A stretch of DNA of 64,000 nt, from assembly GCA_948567375.1 (NCBI GenBank), contig OX419760.1, positions 28,024,001 to 28,088,000 on the forward strand. Reading direction: 5' to 3'. The notes under the pieces are model-generated. The model made no database searches, was not told the DNA's origin, and saw nothing but the letters and a program-made list of their open reading frames with translations. Shown here in pieces: positions 47,601 through 57,042 of this stretch. Position 1 is the first letter of the stretch; every line of letters begins with the position of its first letter. The position numbers and the translations under genes were made by a program. This stretch comes from Lunularia cruciata (taxonomy: Eukaryota; Streptophyta; Marchantiopsida; Lunulariales; Lunulariaceae).

Positions 47601-47766
47601 CAAGCGCAGATGTGAAATTCTAATCGCACTCTCCGCCTCTACAAATCCATAAACAGGTAAGAACAATTACCTGCTCAACAGGAAGAAGCATGCATGCAGC
47701 ACTGACGGCGGCCAGCAAAGCAAGAACGAACAGAATTCGCCACACGGCGCTCCAATTAGGCGCCAT
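44609..47766 (-). CDS. TVP38/TMEM64 (DedA/VTT) family membrane protein, nine exons
   Basis: Exons on the minus strand: 47766-47671, 47074-47013, 46670-46616, 46412-46314, 46162-46076, 45913-45797, 45542-45453, 45298-45268 and 44823-44609 (with stop). All introns are GT-AG. The total is 852 bases, 283 residues, with phases that join exactly. It starts MAPNWSAVWRILF; other blocks are YIPCTVFAVPASILT, LGGGYLFGLVVGFVTDSIG, VGRSYVTSKLKDYPQF, RSGFKIVLLLRMVPLLPF, NYLLSVTP, ASWIGMM and VYVGTTIKDI. These are the family's hallmarks: the G-x-x-x-(V/F)-G and R-x-x-P-x-x-P-F blocks in re-entrant loops between membrane helices. The last exon holds an acidic cytosolic-type tail. Family members sit in Golgi/ER-related membranes (yeast Tvp38) and relatives act as lipid scramblases. 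The start is chosen by similarity to plant homologues; an in-frame ATG 10 codons upstream exists. Intact. Confidence 0.92.
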
Positions 47767-49522
47767 TGTTATCTTTGTCTCCGAACCCCACCCCATCCGA
47801 TTTACACTCCTAGCCGCCTGTATAGAATCCCTACGCGTCAATTTCTCCAGTCCAATATAGATTGCCTGTCTGTAATTGTTTCCTTACCGCTAATCAGTAA
47901 CGCTTTAAATCAAACGTACTGCTGTCTGTATGTAATCTATAAACCTCCTTTCGTCCTCCCCTTTCTCGCCGCCTTCTTCCACTTGCCACCATCAGAACTC
48001 GATATGCTTTTCTCCTGGAACTCCCCGTCAATGCTCCTCCTCTGCTTATATCATCACTCCACAGTTACCACCTCCGATAGGTTCGACATGGCTAGTGAGA
48101 AGAAAAGCTGCTCTACACTATGATCCGAAATGCTGCAAAGTTTGCGATCAAAGGCACGTCCGATAATCCGATCAGTGAGATCCCTTTCCCTTCCTCTTCC
48201 CTTCCTTTCCCCCTCGGCTTCTCCCGCTCCGTCCGTCCTTCGCTAGTACCCTCCCCCTCCCTTCTTCGACAAACAACAGGGCGGTACTGGATCTCTCTTT
48301 CTCTCATTCGTCACAATTGACAGAAGACTTCCGATTCCTCGCTGCGAGCCCGCATATATCCCCGCGGGTTTTCTAGGACCCACTACCAGATCCACTGCCG
48401 GTGGATTCATGGGTTGCTCGGAAAGTTATTATTATTATGCAGTGGTTAACTCAACCATTGGAATTTAGCTTCATTTTACCTCTTTTGTGTCACCCTTGTA
48501 TGGTTTGATGGGTTTTCCTATCCTTCGTGTTTTCTATGCCGTAGCCTTTTTCTTTTCCTCCCGAGGGTATTAGCTTACTTTAATGTTTCCTTCGATGGAT
48601 CCTTTTCTCTGGAATCTACGGTCAAAAGGGTCGATCTGAGTGATCTAGCCGTCAACTAAGGAAGGTAACTAGGGGACTCTGGGACCTGTTCAAGTCAATA
48701 TTACACATATCCGGGCACCTGCCGTGTGTGTGCTTACTTGACAAGCTCCCGGTCACACGACAACCAAAACTGACACTGCTGGTAAACGGTAAAACCCAAA
48801 AGGCTCGAACAGCTGCGATGAACCTGTCGTAACGGGATTCTCTCTGAGTACTGTATAACGTGGAGTCCGTGACAAACATGGTGTGCATGTTTACCTTTCT
48901 TGCCGTGTTTGAGGTCCGGTAAACAGATTCCGATAACGCCGAGATGGTGAAATGTCAGCAATGATCCCGGCAACATAAAAAGTAACTTCCTTACAGTGTC
49001 TTCAACCGACCAGGCTAATCTTCCCCGTGAGCGTCAGCTCCACCCGCTACTCACCATGCCTTCTCTCTTCTGACAGCTGTAAGTTACGCGGGAGCGTCGG
49101 GCAATACCTTACTATGTTTATGTGGGACCCAGCGCGGAGTCCGCATTGACCTTGACAGTTCGGGCTGTAATGAGCGATCAGATTCCCTTGCTTTCCCCCT
49201 ACCCATTTCTGAATAACCGGTGTTTGCACTTTCGTCACTTTCCACACTGACGAGTTCACCTTGAGCTTTCTCACGTCCATCCAACTCGGGTTCAAATAAC
49301 CATGTCAGCCAATCACGACGCCTTTTTGCACTGTTTCCTACCAATAGAAACCCCCACGTCGTTGCTTCTTCCCCACAGTTCCCGGCTTCTTTAACATGAT
49401 AAACTCTCTTCTAAAATCCCTTTCCTGGATTTGGTTGGACCCGGCCGTAGAACGCTCAAAAAGGAGTTCGTCCGTGCCGCAAAGCCGGGTCGCGAGCCTA
49501 CATGATAAATGGGATACACAAA
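47767..49522. promoter_or_regulatory. Upstream region of the TVP38-like gene with pyrimidine-rich tract
   Basis: This should contain the 5' untranslated region and promoter of the minus-strand gene. At about 48,180-48,275 the plus strand is a C/T tract (cccttcctcttcccttcc and similar), that is GA-rich on the gene strand, typical of plant core promoters or leaders. A short imperfect palindrome lies at 48390-48406. Open frames here are low complexity. No gene is recognised on the plus strand. Confidence 0.5.
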
Positions 49523-49564
49523 GCCAATAAGATCCACCGTCTATAGACGGTGGATCTTATTGGC
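49523..49564. repeat. Perfect 42-bp palindrome without spacer
   Basis: The first half runs gccaataagatccaccg and ends in tcta at 49543; the second half (49544-49564) is its exact reverse complement. Twenty-one base pairs with no loop can extrude a cruciform. No terminal repeats or open frame lie immediately around it. Confidence 0.97.
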
Positions 49565-52500
49565 AGCTATTGAGACACGCTTTGCTCTTAGTTACGTTTC
49601 TTCGTGACAGGATTGGCTCTATGAGATACTCAAGTAAAAGGCCACAGAATTGTGGCGGTTTCCTACGAACTGTCTTGTTACTTCTTCTTCGGCACAAGTC
49701 TAAGCAACTGAAATCTTTCGGACGGTGTGATTCTAAGCGACATTACTTTGTGACGTTACATGTCTTCCTAGCCGAGTTTAGGACCCACGACCTAATGAAC
49801 TTTATGCGTACCACATAAAGGTCGACACCATCCACCTTTATAGGGAAAGCAAACATTATAGGGGGGACAAGAAGTTTTAAATCTGAGTTTTGACTATGTT
49901 CTAGTGTACATCAGCACATAGGAAGATTTGCTGATAAAAGATGACTATAGAGCGACGAACTGTCCTATGATGCTTTTCTGGGACATTTAAGTCACTTCTG
50001 ATCCAACAATAAAAGAAAGAATCATAGACATGTTTTTGTAGCATAGCATATTTCATAACCTTGTCTACATGCTTTGAAGCAAAGCAGAGTCTACAATATT
50101 ATAGCATCCGAAGGTAAGGTTTTAAGCACAGCAAAGTCTCTCTATGTCTTCTGGAGTCTTCCTCTCTTTTCAAGGATGATTTTACTACACTAGTGTTTAT
50201 AGACAATGTAATTCGGTCTTACTTTGTCATTGGTGACAAAGTACATATTTCACGTGCAAATCATACGTGTTGAAAACATACTTCACGTGCATATCTCTCA
50301 AATTAGCGAATATGAAGTAGTATATAGAATGTGGGAGGTGGGACCTCAAAAGGATGTCTTTACATGACATAATCCATGGAAGAATAACATCCTTGTTTCC
50401 ATGTTGACGGAATCACCTTTATAAAATGAACTGGATTATTCATTCTTTATTATGTTTAGTAACTCAGAGATTTTCAAACCACATGATTATACTACCATCC
50501 TTTTAAATTATGAATGAATTAAACACGTTAAAATCCTCGTCCAAGAACTAATGCCAAATTATTGTACCCTAAATTAATGTGCAAGGGATCTTTGGATCTT
50601 TTTTCTGTAATATTTTAGGAGGATTTGTTGCAGTATAGAAACCTCTTTCATAAAGGTTACTTTTGTGAATGACAAACCTTCTTTTCAATCATTGTTTCCA
50701 TCATCGACCTACATTGCTTTACTCCTAAGGTGAGTAACTCAAAATAATGAAAAGAACATGTGACATTGTAAGTTATATATGTATTAGCACGATATGGATC
50801 AAATATCAATATCCAAATAAATATCCACAGATCTACTAATTATGAAAAATAATATCGTCAAAATTTACAAGAAACCTCTATTTAACTTAGTTCACTTCTC
50901 AGTAAGTAGGTTTGATCAGATTTACAATTCAGTTTAAGTTTATTCATTTTAGTAGAGGAAATAATTAAGAACTTTGAACTTTAGATAAATTGAATGAACA
51001 AATATATTCGAAAGCATTACTTATATATCTCAAGTATCCCTTTGTATAGCATATAACGTCTTTGTATCAAACCATAAAGTGTCTTCTATTCAAGAAGAAT
51101 ATTTCCATCTAGATATTGTAATAATGATTCAACCTCTAGGTCTCTGTATCAACTTTTAAAGTATCAAATCTTATATTTCATTCACAAACGCTGGACATGG
51201 TTGAATTGGGAAGTTGGGTATAGAGGGGAAAACGCGACCGCGTGCGAAAACAAGAAGGATGGGAAGACCTCGTCAATCCGTACAAGAAAAGACCGAGGGG
51301 TAAAATGGGGCTAAACCCCCAATAGTATCGGTAAGAGGACACTGGCTACAACACCTAAGTTGGGTATATTACAATTGATCAGGAGAAAGTATACGTAGGT
51401 TAGTTTAGGAATTGCTAGAGAATAGTGTCCTACCAAGAGGAAGAATGACAATATCTTGAATATAGACACAAAATCTTTGTGTCTATAGTCTGTTAAAATA
51501 AATCATTTATTTTCCATATTTTACTATATTCTATATGTTAGATATCAAGAATAGATATGGGACAACTATCATAAATAAGATTAATTAGCTTTGTCAAAAA
51601 CATGTCAAAAGATCTACACTCATGCTTATAAATATAGATATGAAATAACAAATTCAAGAATATAGATAGATAAATAAATATATCAGGGTCCACAAAGGAT
51701 ATACCTTTTCTTCTGACAATTTAGCCGAACTGGATGGTCCGGCTGGATCAGCTCTTTTCAGGGAGAGCTAACATTTATTGAGCCAATTGAGCCCAAGTAC
51801 TCCATCTGTAAGCTACTCTTCTCAAGTGAAACTGCCTTTTACTCATTAGAGGCATTTGAGCGGTATACTGTTCAAAACGAGGACTCTCGATGAGTACCCC
51901 ACTTTAAAATCTGGGCTATTTAAGTGACCCAGTACTCCCCATTAAAATATCATTGAGAATTTCTATGGAATAAGCTGTCTGATCATATATCATTGACCAG
52001 ATCACTTCCAACATAGGTTTTAAAACAGAAAGCCAAGGAGATCGAACACAGTTTGATCCTCACCTCTTTCCATATGCATGAAATGAGTAATAGTTAATCT
52101 TTCGTATTCAAATATCAGGTTGTTTCAACGGATACATTCAATTATGAGGTAGAAAATAACGAAGTAGGAGAGATACATACATGATTGACGAGTGCAACAT
52201 CCTACAAAAGATAGGAAATGCCAAAATGTTCGGAGGAAAAAGAAATATTCATGGAGTTAAAATTCAGAAAATATTCATATTTCCATATGTTGATGTTTTG
52301 AATCTTGATAGTCAAGACGGCATTGGATTATGTCGTTCTTCATTACGTTCTTCAATGAGTACTGTTCGTTCAATAACAGGGCATTCAGAACCGAGCGGTT
52401 GAGTATACCTGACAGAAAGGAAGAGATCATTTCACGGTTCTCATGTTTTTCTGCGCTCTGCGAGCTTCTTATTCCCAAATCACGTTAAGCCCAGAAAGCA

Positions 52501-53775
52501 TCGAAATGGATGTGGACATACCATTTAGAAACGGGACGAAACACGAGGTTCGGATACTAGCGACCAAGAACTCTTAGAACAGTCTGCACGCTTTGCTTCG
52601 AGGATGGGTTTAGGGGAACAGTCTGCACGTTTAGGGTATCCACACAACGAGAGATAAGAAAGATACACTGTGAAGACTCGAACTTTGTATTCTGAGACAG
52701 GGACCAATTTCCAAGCTAGCTCGTTGAAGGAGAATATCTGTCCCGGCAACAAGAACGTACAGTGAGTGGAGCAGGGGTATGTAGATCCATGGTTAGATTT
52801 TTTTGGGTACTGAAGTCAATGTTACTCTATGGCCGAAACACTAGCATTATAAGTTCATGGTATTGCTATGTACTATGTACATCACCGATATATTCACTGG
52901 TAATGTGAATCAATTTTCAAACATCCGAGCAGAAGAGAAATAGGTGGAGATTTCGCCGGCGACCTGAGCTGAGTGGGGACGATTGATTGGTATCTTCCTT
53001 GTGACAGGACATGTCGGTCGGTGAGTGTGTACGTATGTACGTAGCACATCTTGCGCCATAAGTCTGATGCAGTAGTATCTACTGTTCTATGGTCGCCACT
53101 CGTGGACATAATATTGTCTCAACCACCAGGGAGACATGAAGCTGGTTTTGGATCCTGTCGACAGAATCTGCCTCCGGTCATGTCAAACTTGGAAGCCGTT
53201 TGCAATTCGCGAGCATGAGTGGATGGACTTGCATTTACACTACCATATCTTCATATACATTCTTCTGTGGGAACTCAGTGCACATGTTGCCCCTCATCCC
53301 CCGTGCAGATTTGTCAGATTCATGGTGACCCTAAACCCTAGAAAATTCTTTTCTCATAAGCCTTCTAGTGAGCAAGCTATGCTCCAGTAAGCTTTACTAT
53401 TCATGCCTGAGAAAGATCGACTCTCTAGATATTCTCTTTCTTTGTCGAGACATGCGATGACGCTCTCCGGAGAATAAATCTAGGCCCTCTTGTGTTTCGA
53501 TCAATTGTGATATCTCGAAGAAGTAACAAAGAGCTCATTCAAGCTTCTGCTATGCTAGCTCTTGACTGGCATTATCCTCTTAAGATACAATGCAAGATCA
53601 GACGTTTATCCCCGTCCCTTTCATCTGATCATGACCACGCTGGACACAGAGTGAAAGACGCATGGCGAGTTCGGAAGAGATTCAAGCGCATCCTTACAGA
53701 TGGGATGGGTACCTGTCAATATTTATTGAAACTCACGTATCAATCACCAGTAAGTTGGCTACTCAGTGAGAAGGT
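49565..53775. other. Intergenic region, no gene recognised
   Basis: Moderately AT-rich from 49,850 to 52,170 and more balanced after 52,400. It holds copy 2 of the structured tail motif at 51,234. The phrase cagtctgcacg occurs twice, 39 bases apart, near 52,580. Open frames up to 95 codons lack any recognisable domain. The last few hundred bases are probably the 3' flank of the ARM gene. Confidence 0.55.
51234..51351 (-). repeat. Structured tail motif, copy 2
   Basis: gcgaccgcgtgcgaaaacaa then gaaggatgggaagacc, ccgtacaag, atggggctaaaccccc, aatagtatcgg. It matches copy 1 (31,713) for about 90 bases and shares the gcgaccgcgt extension with copy 3. Some similarity to copy 1 continues beyond (acacctaag against gcacctagg). 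Probably a strongly 5'-truncated insertion of the LINE-like family. Confidence 0.75.
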
Positions 53776-55725
53776 TTAAGGACGCCATTGTTGTTCTTCG
53801 ATCTGGAGAAGTATTCTAAGAATTGGAATGACTTGCGGCATCTTGGTAGGTACCGTCGATAGATCTTCTTGATGGTAGAGATTCACAAGTGCCCATGCCG
53901 CCTTTTCTTGCACACCAGGATACTCAAATCTCAGCAGAAGCCCCAGAAGAGCTGCAATTGCATCCTCACATTCCCCAACCTTCCACTTGGTGGTTTTATC
54001 CAGTGTCAAATTGCCCAAAGCTATGGCCGCTTGCTCCAAAACGACGATCTCCATTCTGCTACACCTGTACCCCGGGCAGCTGTATTCTAGAATCACAGCC
54101 GCCAGACTCGAGACACATTTGGCAGTTACATTCTCGCTCTGTTGTCCATCTATGCTTGTGAGATTGGACAAGGCCCTGGTGACCTCCTTCTGCATGCTGA
54201 TGTTTTCTGTCCTGGATAACAATGGGACCAGACCTGTCCACGCATCAGGGAACCTGGCCAGAATAGGATCATTTTCTGCTGCATATGAGAGGTTTGCTAA
54301 GACCCTTGCTGCTTGTTCTTGGGTACCTGGGTTGTCCTCCTTAGACAGGAGATGAACCAGACCTCCAACAATTCCAGGCCAATCTGCTACCTTCGTGATC
54401 ACCTCCAAATTACCGGGTTGAGCTCGGGAGAGGTTGCTCAACGTCCATGCAGCCTGTTCCTGTCCATCCGGATTTGCATCGTTGAATAGCATGTCAGCCA
54501 TAGCAGGTAAGAACCCTGGACATTCGACGATCTTTTGTCTATTTGGCTTGGACAACGAAAGGTTGCCTAGAAACATAGCCACGTTCTCTTGGCTAGTGGA
54601 CAGACAAGAAAGTGCTGCTTCCAAGACGTTGGGGTACTCAGCAATCTGAGCTTGAATCCCCTCAGTGATGGCTAGATTGGACAAGGGTAGTAAAGCTGCT
54701 GAGTTTCCCAGGGCCAGTAGGCTGATTAACCGTTCTAAAGCCCTGGGGAAGTGAACAAATTCCAAGATCTTTTCAGCATATTGTGGCGTTGAACTGAGGC
54801 AGGATAGCGCATTACAAACAGTCTCCTGTAAAGCAGGTCTACTGTGATCAAGAATCAGCCCGGATAGAGCTTCTATAATGCTGATGGGGTACTCCAAAAG
54901 CTTCTGTACATTCTCCTCTACCATGGCAAGATGCCTGAGAACTCTGGTCGAGGCTTCTTGTGCCCCTCTCCTATCATGCATGAACAATAATTTGATCAAA
55001 CCTCCCAAAGCATCTGGATTTTCCATGATCATCCGGTTTCCTTCAGCTGTGCATGCTATGTTACCTAGTGCAGTAGCCGCCTCTTGATGTAATTGCATCG
55101 TGATCTCTCTAGATCTTGTCCGCTGAAAGCTTTCATCTTCAAATAATAAGCGCACTAAACCCACCAGAGCCTCCGGACATCTCATATACCACAGCTGCTC
55201 GTCATCTTCCTGCGCCAATGCTAGATTTCCAAGGGATAAAGCGGCATGGATTTGCAAGTTCGGGCTGTCACTTCGGAACAGTAATCTTACGAGTCCTTCC
55301 AGCACTTGAGGGTGTTCCAAGATTCTAGACTGGTATGCACCCTCCCCGGAAAGCTCCACTAGAGCCCTTGCTGCCTGCTCTTGCAGTACGGGACTTTCAT
55401 CGTTGAAAAGTAAAGGAACTGTGTCATTCAAGTTGGTTCTCGCATGGGAACGAAATCTTAACCATTTCTGAACGGCTGCTTTTAGCTTACCGGACTTCCC
55501 TCTCGCTAGATTTCTCAAGCTGATGCTGGTTGCTGCCCTTGGAGACCGGGAAGCCTCCAGAAAATTCTCATAGATCAATCCAACAGAATTGCATGCTTCT
55601 CCTCCATCACAACACCTGTCTGCCGGTGGCGGAGATGACTTTCGACTTACAAACGCGAGACCCAAAATCTGCTCACCATCCCCCCGATCTAAAAGTACTA
55701 CGCGTGGTAAACCATTATCGCCCAT
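53776..55725 (-). CDS. Armadillo (ARM) repeat protein, intronless
   Basis: Uninterrupted 649-codon frame from the ATG at 55723-55725 to TAA at 53776-53778. After about 90 N-terminal residues without a known domain (MGDNGLPRVV..., then a basic stretch), residues ~95-645 are roughly a dozen ARM-type helical repeats. The repeating core is L-L-F-x-D-x-x-P-x-x-Q-E-Q-A-A-x-A-L-x-N-L, seen for example at residues 104-125 (NDESPVLQEQAARAL), 150-172, 246-266, 414-436, 461-484, 505-524, 562-575 and 599-617. No F-box, U-box, BTB or kinase domain is present. ARM repeats form a superhelix for protein binding; partner and pathway are unknown. Being intronless while its neighbour has eight introns, it may have arisen by retroposition, or belong to a naturally intronless clade. 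Intact. Confidence 0.93.
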   Translation of the reverse strand: MGDNGLPRVVLLDRGDGEQILGLAFVSRKSSPPPADRCCDGGEACNSVGLIYENFLEASRSPRAATSISLRNLARGKSGKLKAAVQKWLRFRSHARTNLNDTVPLLFNDESPVLQEQAARALVELSGEGAYQSRILEHPQVLEGLVRLLFRSDSPNLQIHAALSLGNLALAQEDDEQLWYMRCPEALVGLVRLLFEDESFQRTRSREITMQLHQEAATALGNIACTAEGNRMIMENPDALGGLIKLLFMHDRRGAQEASTRVLRHLAMVEENVQKLLEYPISIIEALSGLILDHSRPALQETVCNALSCLSSTPQYAEKILEFVHFPRALERLISLLALGNSAALLPLSNLAITEGIQAQIAEYPNVLEAALSCLSTSQENVAMFLGNLSLSKPNRQKIVECPGFLPAMADMLFNDANPDGQEQAAWTLSNLSRAQPGNLEVITKVADWPGIVGGLVHLLSKEDNPGTQEQAARVLANLSYAAENDPILARFPDAWTGLVPLLSRTENISMQKEVTRALSNLTSIDGQQSENVTAKCVSSLAAVILEYSCPGYRCSRMEIVVLEQAAIALGNLTLDKTTKWKVGECEDAIAALLGLLLRFEYPGVQEKAAWALVNLYHQEDLSTVPTKMPQVIPILRILLQIEEQQWRP

Positions 55726-56951
55726 CCGACCGCCAAATTTTTTCTACTTTCGATCTCAAAATTTCAGCCTCTCAGTCTTTCACTCAACCTAGAATTCGAT
55801 AAGACGCAAATTGCTACTGGAATTTATGTTTTCCTATGGTCGAGATGCATGACTGCAAAATTGTCGATCCTCCTCTCGGCCTCCTCTTCCCGCTGCTGTT
55901 AATACTGTGTGCTCGTTTCAAAGTTAACGATTAGTGAGTCTTTAAAACCTCCCGGGCCTCTCAAACTTAAGATAGCAGGCAGCACATGACTGGGACACGA
56001 GCCAGTTCGGATGCACGCTCCGCATGCAGTTTGTTTACTTCGACTGTCCGCCTGTCAGGTTTATTTCAAGATGTCGATAAGTTTCCACGGAAGTCCGAGG
56101 TTCCCATCGTTCAAAGTTCAAACTACGGGTTTTGTCGTACCTCTATACCGATGACTGATGGGAAAAGGCGTTGAAGACGGAAAGTCAATGCCTTTTCGGA
56201 TCGGTCAAGATCGGAATCAGTCGAATACATTCTGGTTGGCACATGACGAATTCTTTGTACAGTTGTTTTCGAGTTTGTCGTAGTCGGCCTCGTGTGGGCC
56301 TTCCTTCCCCTGCAGCTCATGCCGTCCATCTACAGTTCGTAGACTCTTCATAATTATTCATGCATTTTGGAACTACTGAAAACCACTGATTTCTTTCCCT
56401 CCACAATCTTTGTTTGACATTCATTATCTTTTCAAGATCTAAATTGTAGAGTTCTGAGGGAGGTGTTGCTGAAATTCCATGAGCACATCTTCGGTGAGCT
56501 CACATGTCCTTTGTTGAATTTTAAGGTCACTAGCGTCTTCTTTTGACCCGGACATCTTCCTCTCAGCATTTGGCAAAAGACTTGTCTTGCGACGGCATGA
56601 TTCGTGTACTTGCAACCCCTCTAAATGAACTTCTCGGTTGTGTTTCTTTCATTGGGGAGCCAAAAGAGTTTTAGCATAGGGTTCAAATAGCTTTTCTCTT
56701 CATTATTGCACGAATAATCTTCATCGTAAACCAACCTTACAATCGAATCTCGTGGTGTGATGAAATTCAAACAGCCACTACCTTTACACTTCATGTACGA
56801 TTGTCATTTTCCTTCAAGTGTCCCGAAGAAGACATCCTGTCTCACGCCACGAGTTATTCGAAGAGCAGCGTGCTATATGCAAATGCAAAACTTCAGTCAC
56901 AAATTACGAAGTTTGCTTCTAATTTATGCATTTACTTTTGAATCGAAGAAG
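55726..56951. other. Upstream region of the ARM gene
   Basis: Should include the ARM gene promoter (minus strand, from 55,726 upward). A purine/pyrimidine-mixed region around 55,740-55,900 is rich in tttc/ctc. No gene is recognised on the plus strand; open frames of 60-90 codons have no domain. Confidence 0.45.
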
Positions 56952-57042
56952 GCGACCGCGTAGATTAACAAGAAGGATGGGAAACCCATCAAGCCGTGCA
57001 AGGTGAAATGGGGGCTGAGCCCCAATAGTACCGGTACGGTTG
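56952..57042 (-). repeat. Structured tail motif, copy 3
   Basis: gcgaccgcgtagattaacaa, gaaggatgggaaacccatc, aagccgtgcaagg, gggggctgagcccc, aatagtaccggtacgg. Three helices are best preserved here: gatggg/cccatc, ggggc/gcccc, and an enclosing aagccgtgc/ggtacggtt (with one G-T pair). Similarity to copies 1 and 2 stops just after the last helix. Confidence 0.78.

Noticed and set aside
48113-48320. Overlapping open frames on both strands of the C/T tract
   Set aside because: Low-complexity purine/pyrimidine sequence gives open frames by composition; better read as a promoter or leader tract.
53869-55802. Several plus-strand open frames of 60-122 codons
   Set aside because: They are antisense shadows of the ARM gene or its leader.
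56952-57042. Similarity of the tail motif (aaggatggg..acc) to the 5S rRNA internal promoter, as in Cassandra elements
   Set aside because: Only the short box C-like phrase matches; the rest of 5S rRNA is absent and the 3' half of the motif is unrelated. Adjacency to a LINE-like RT explains it better.
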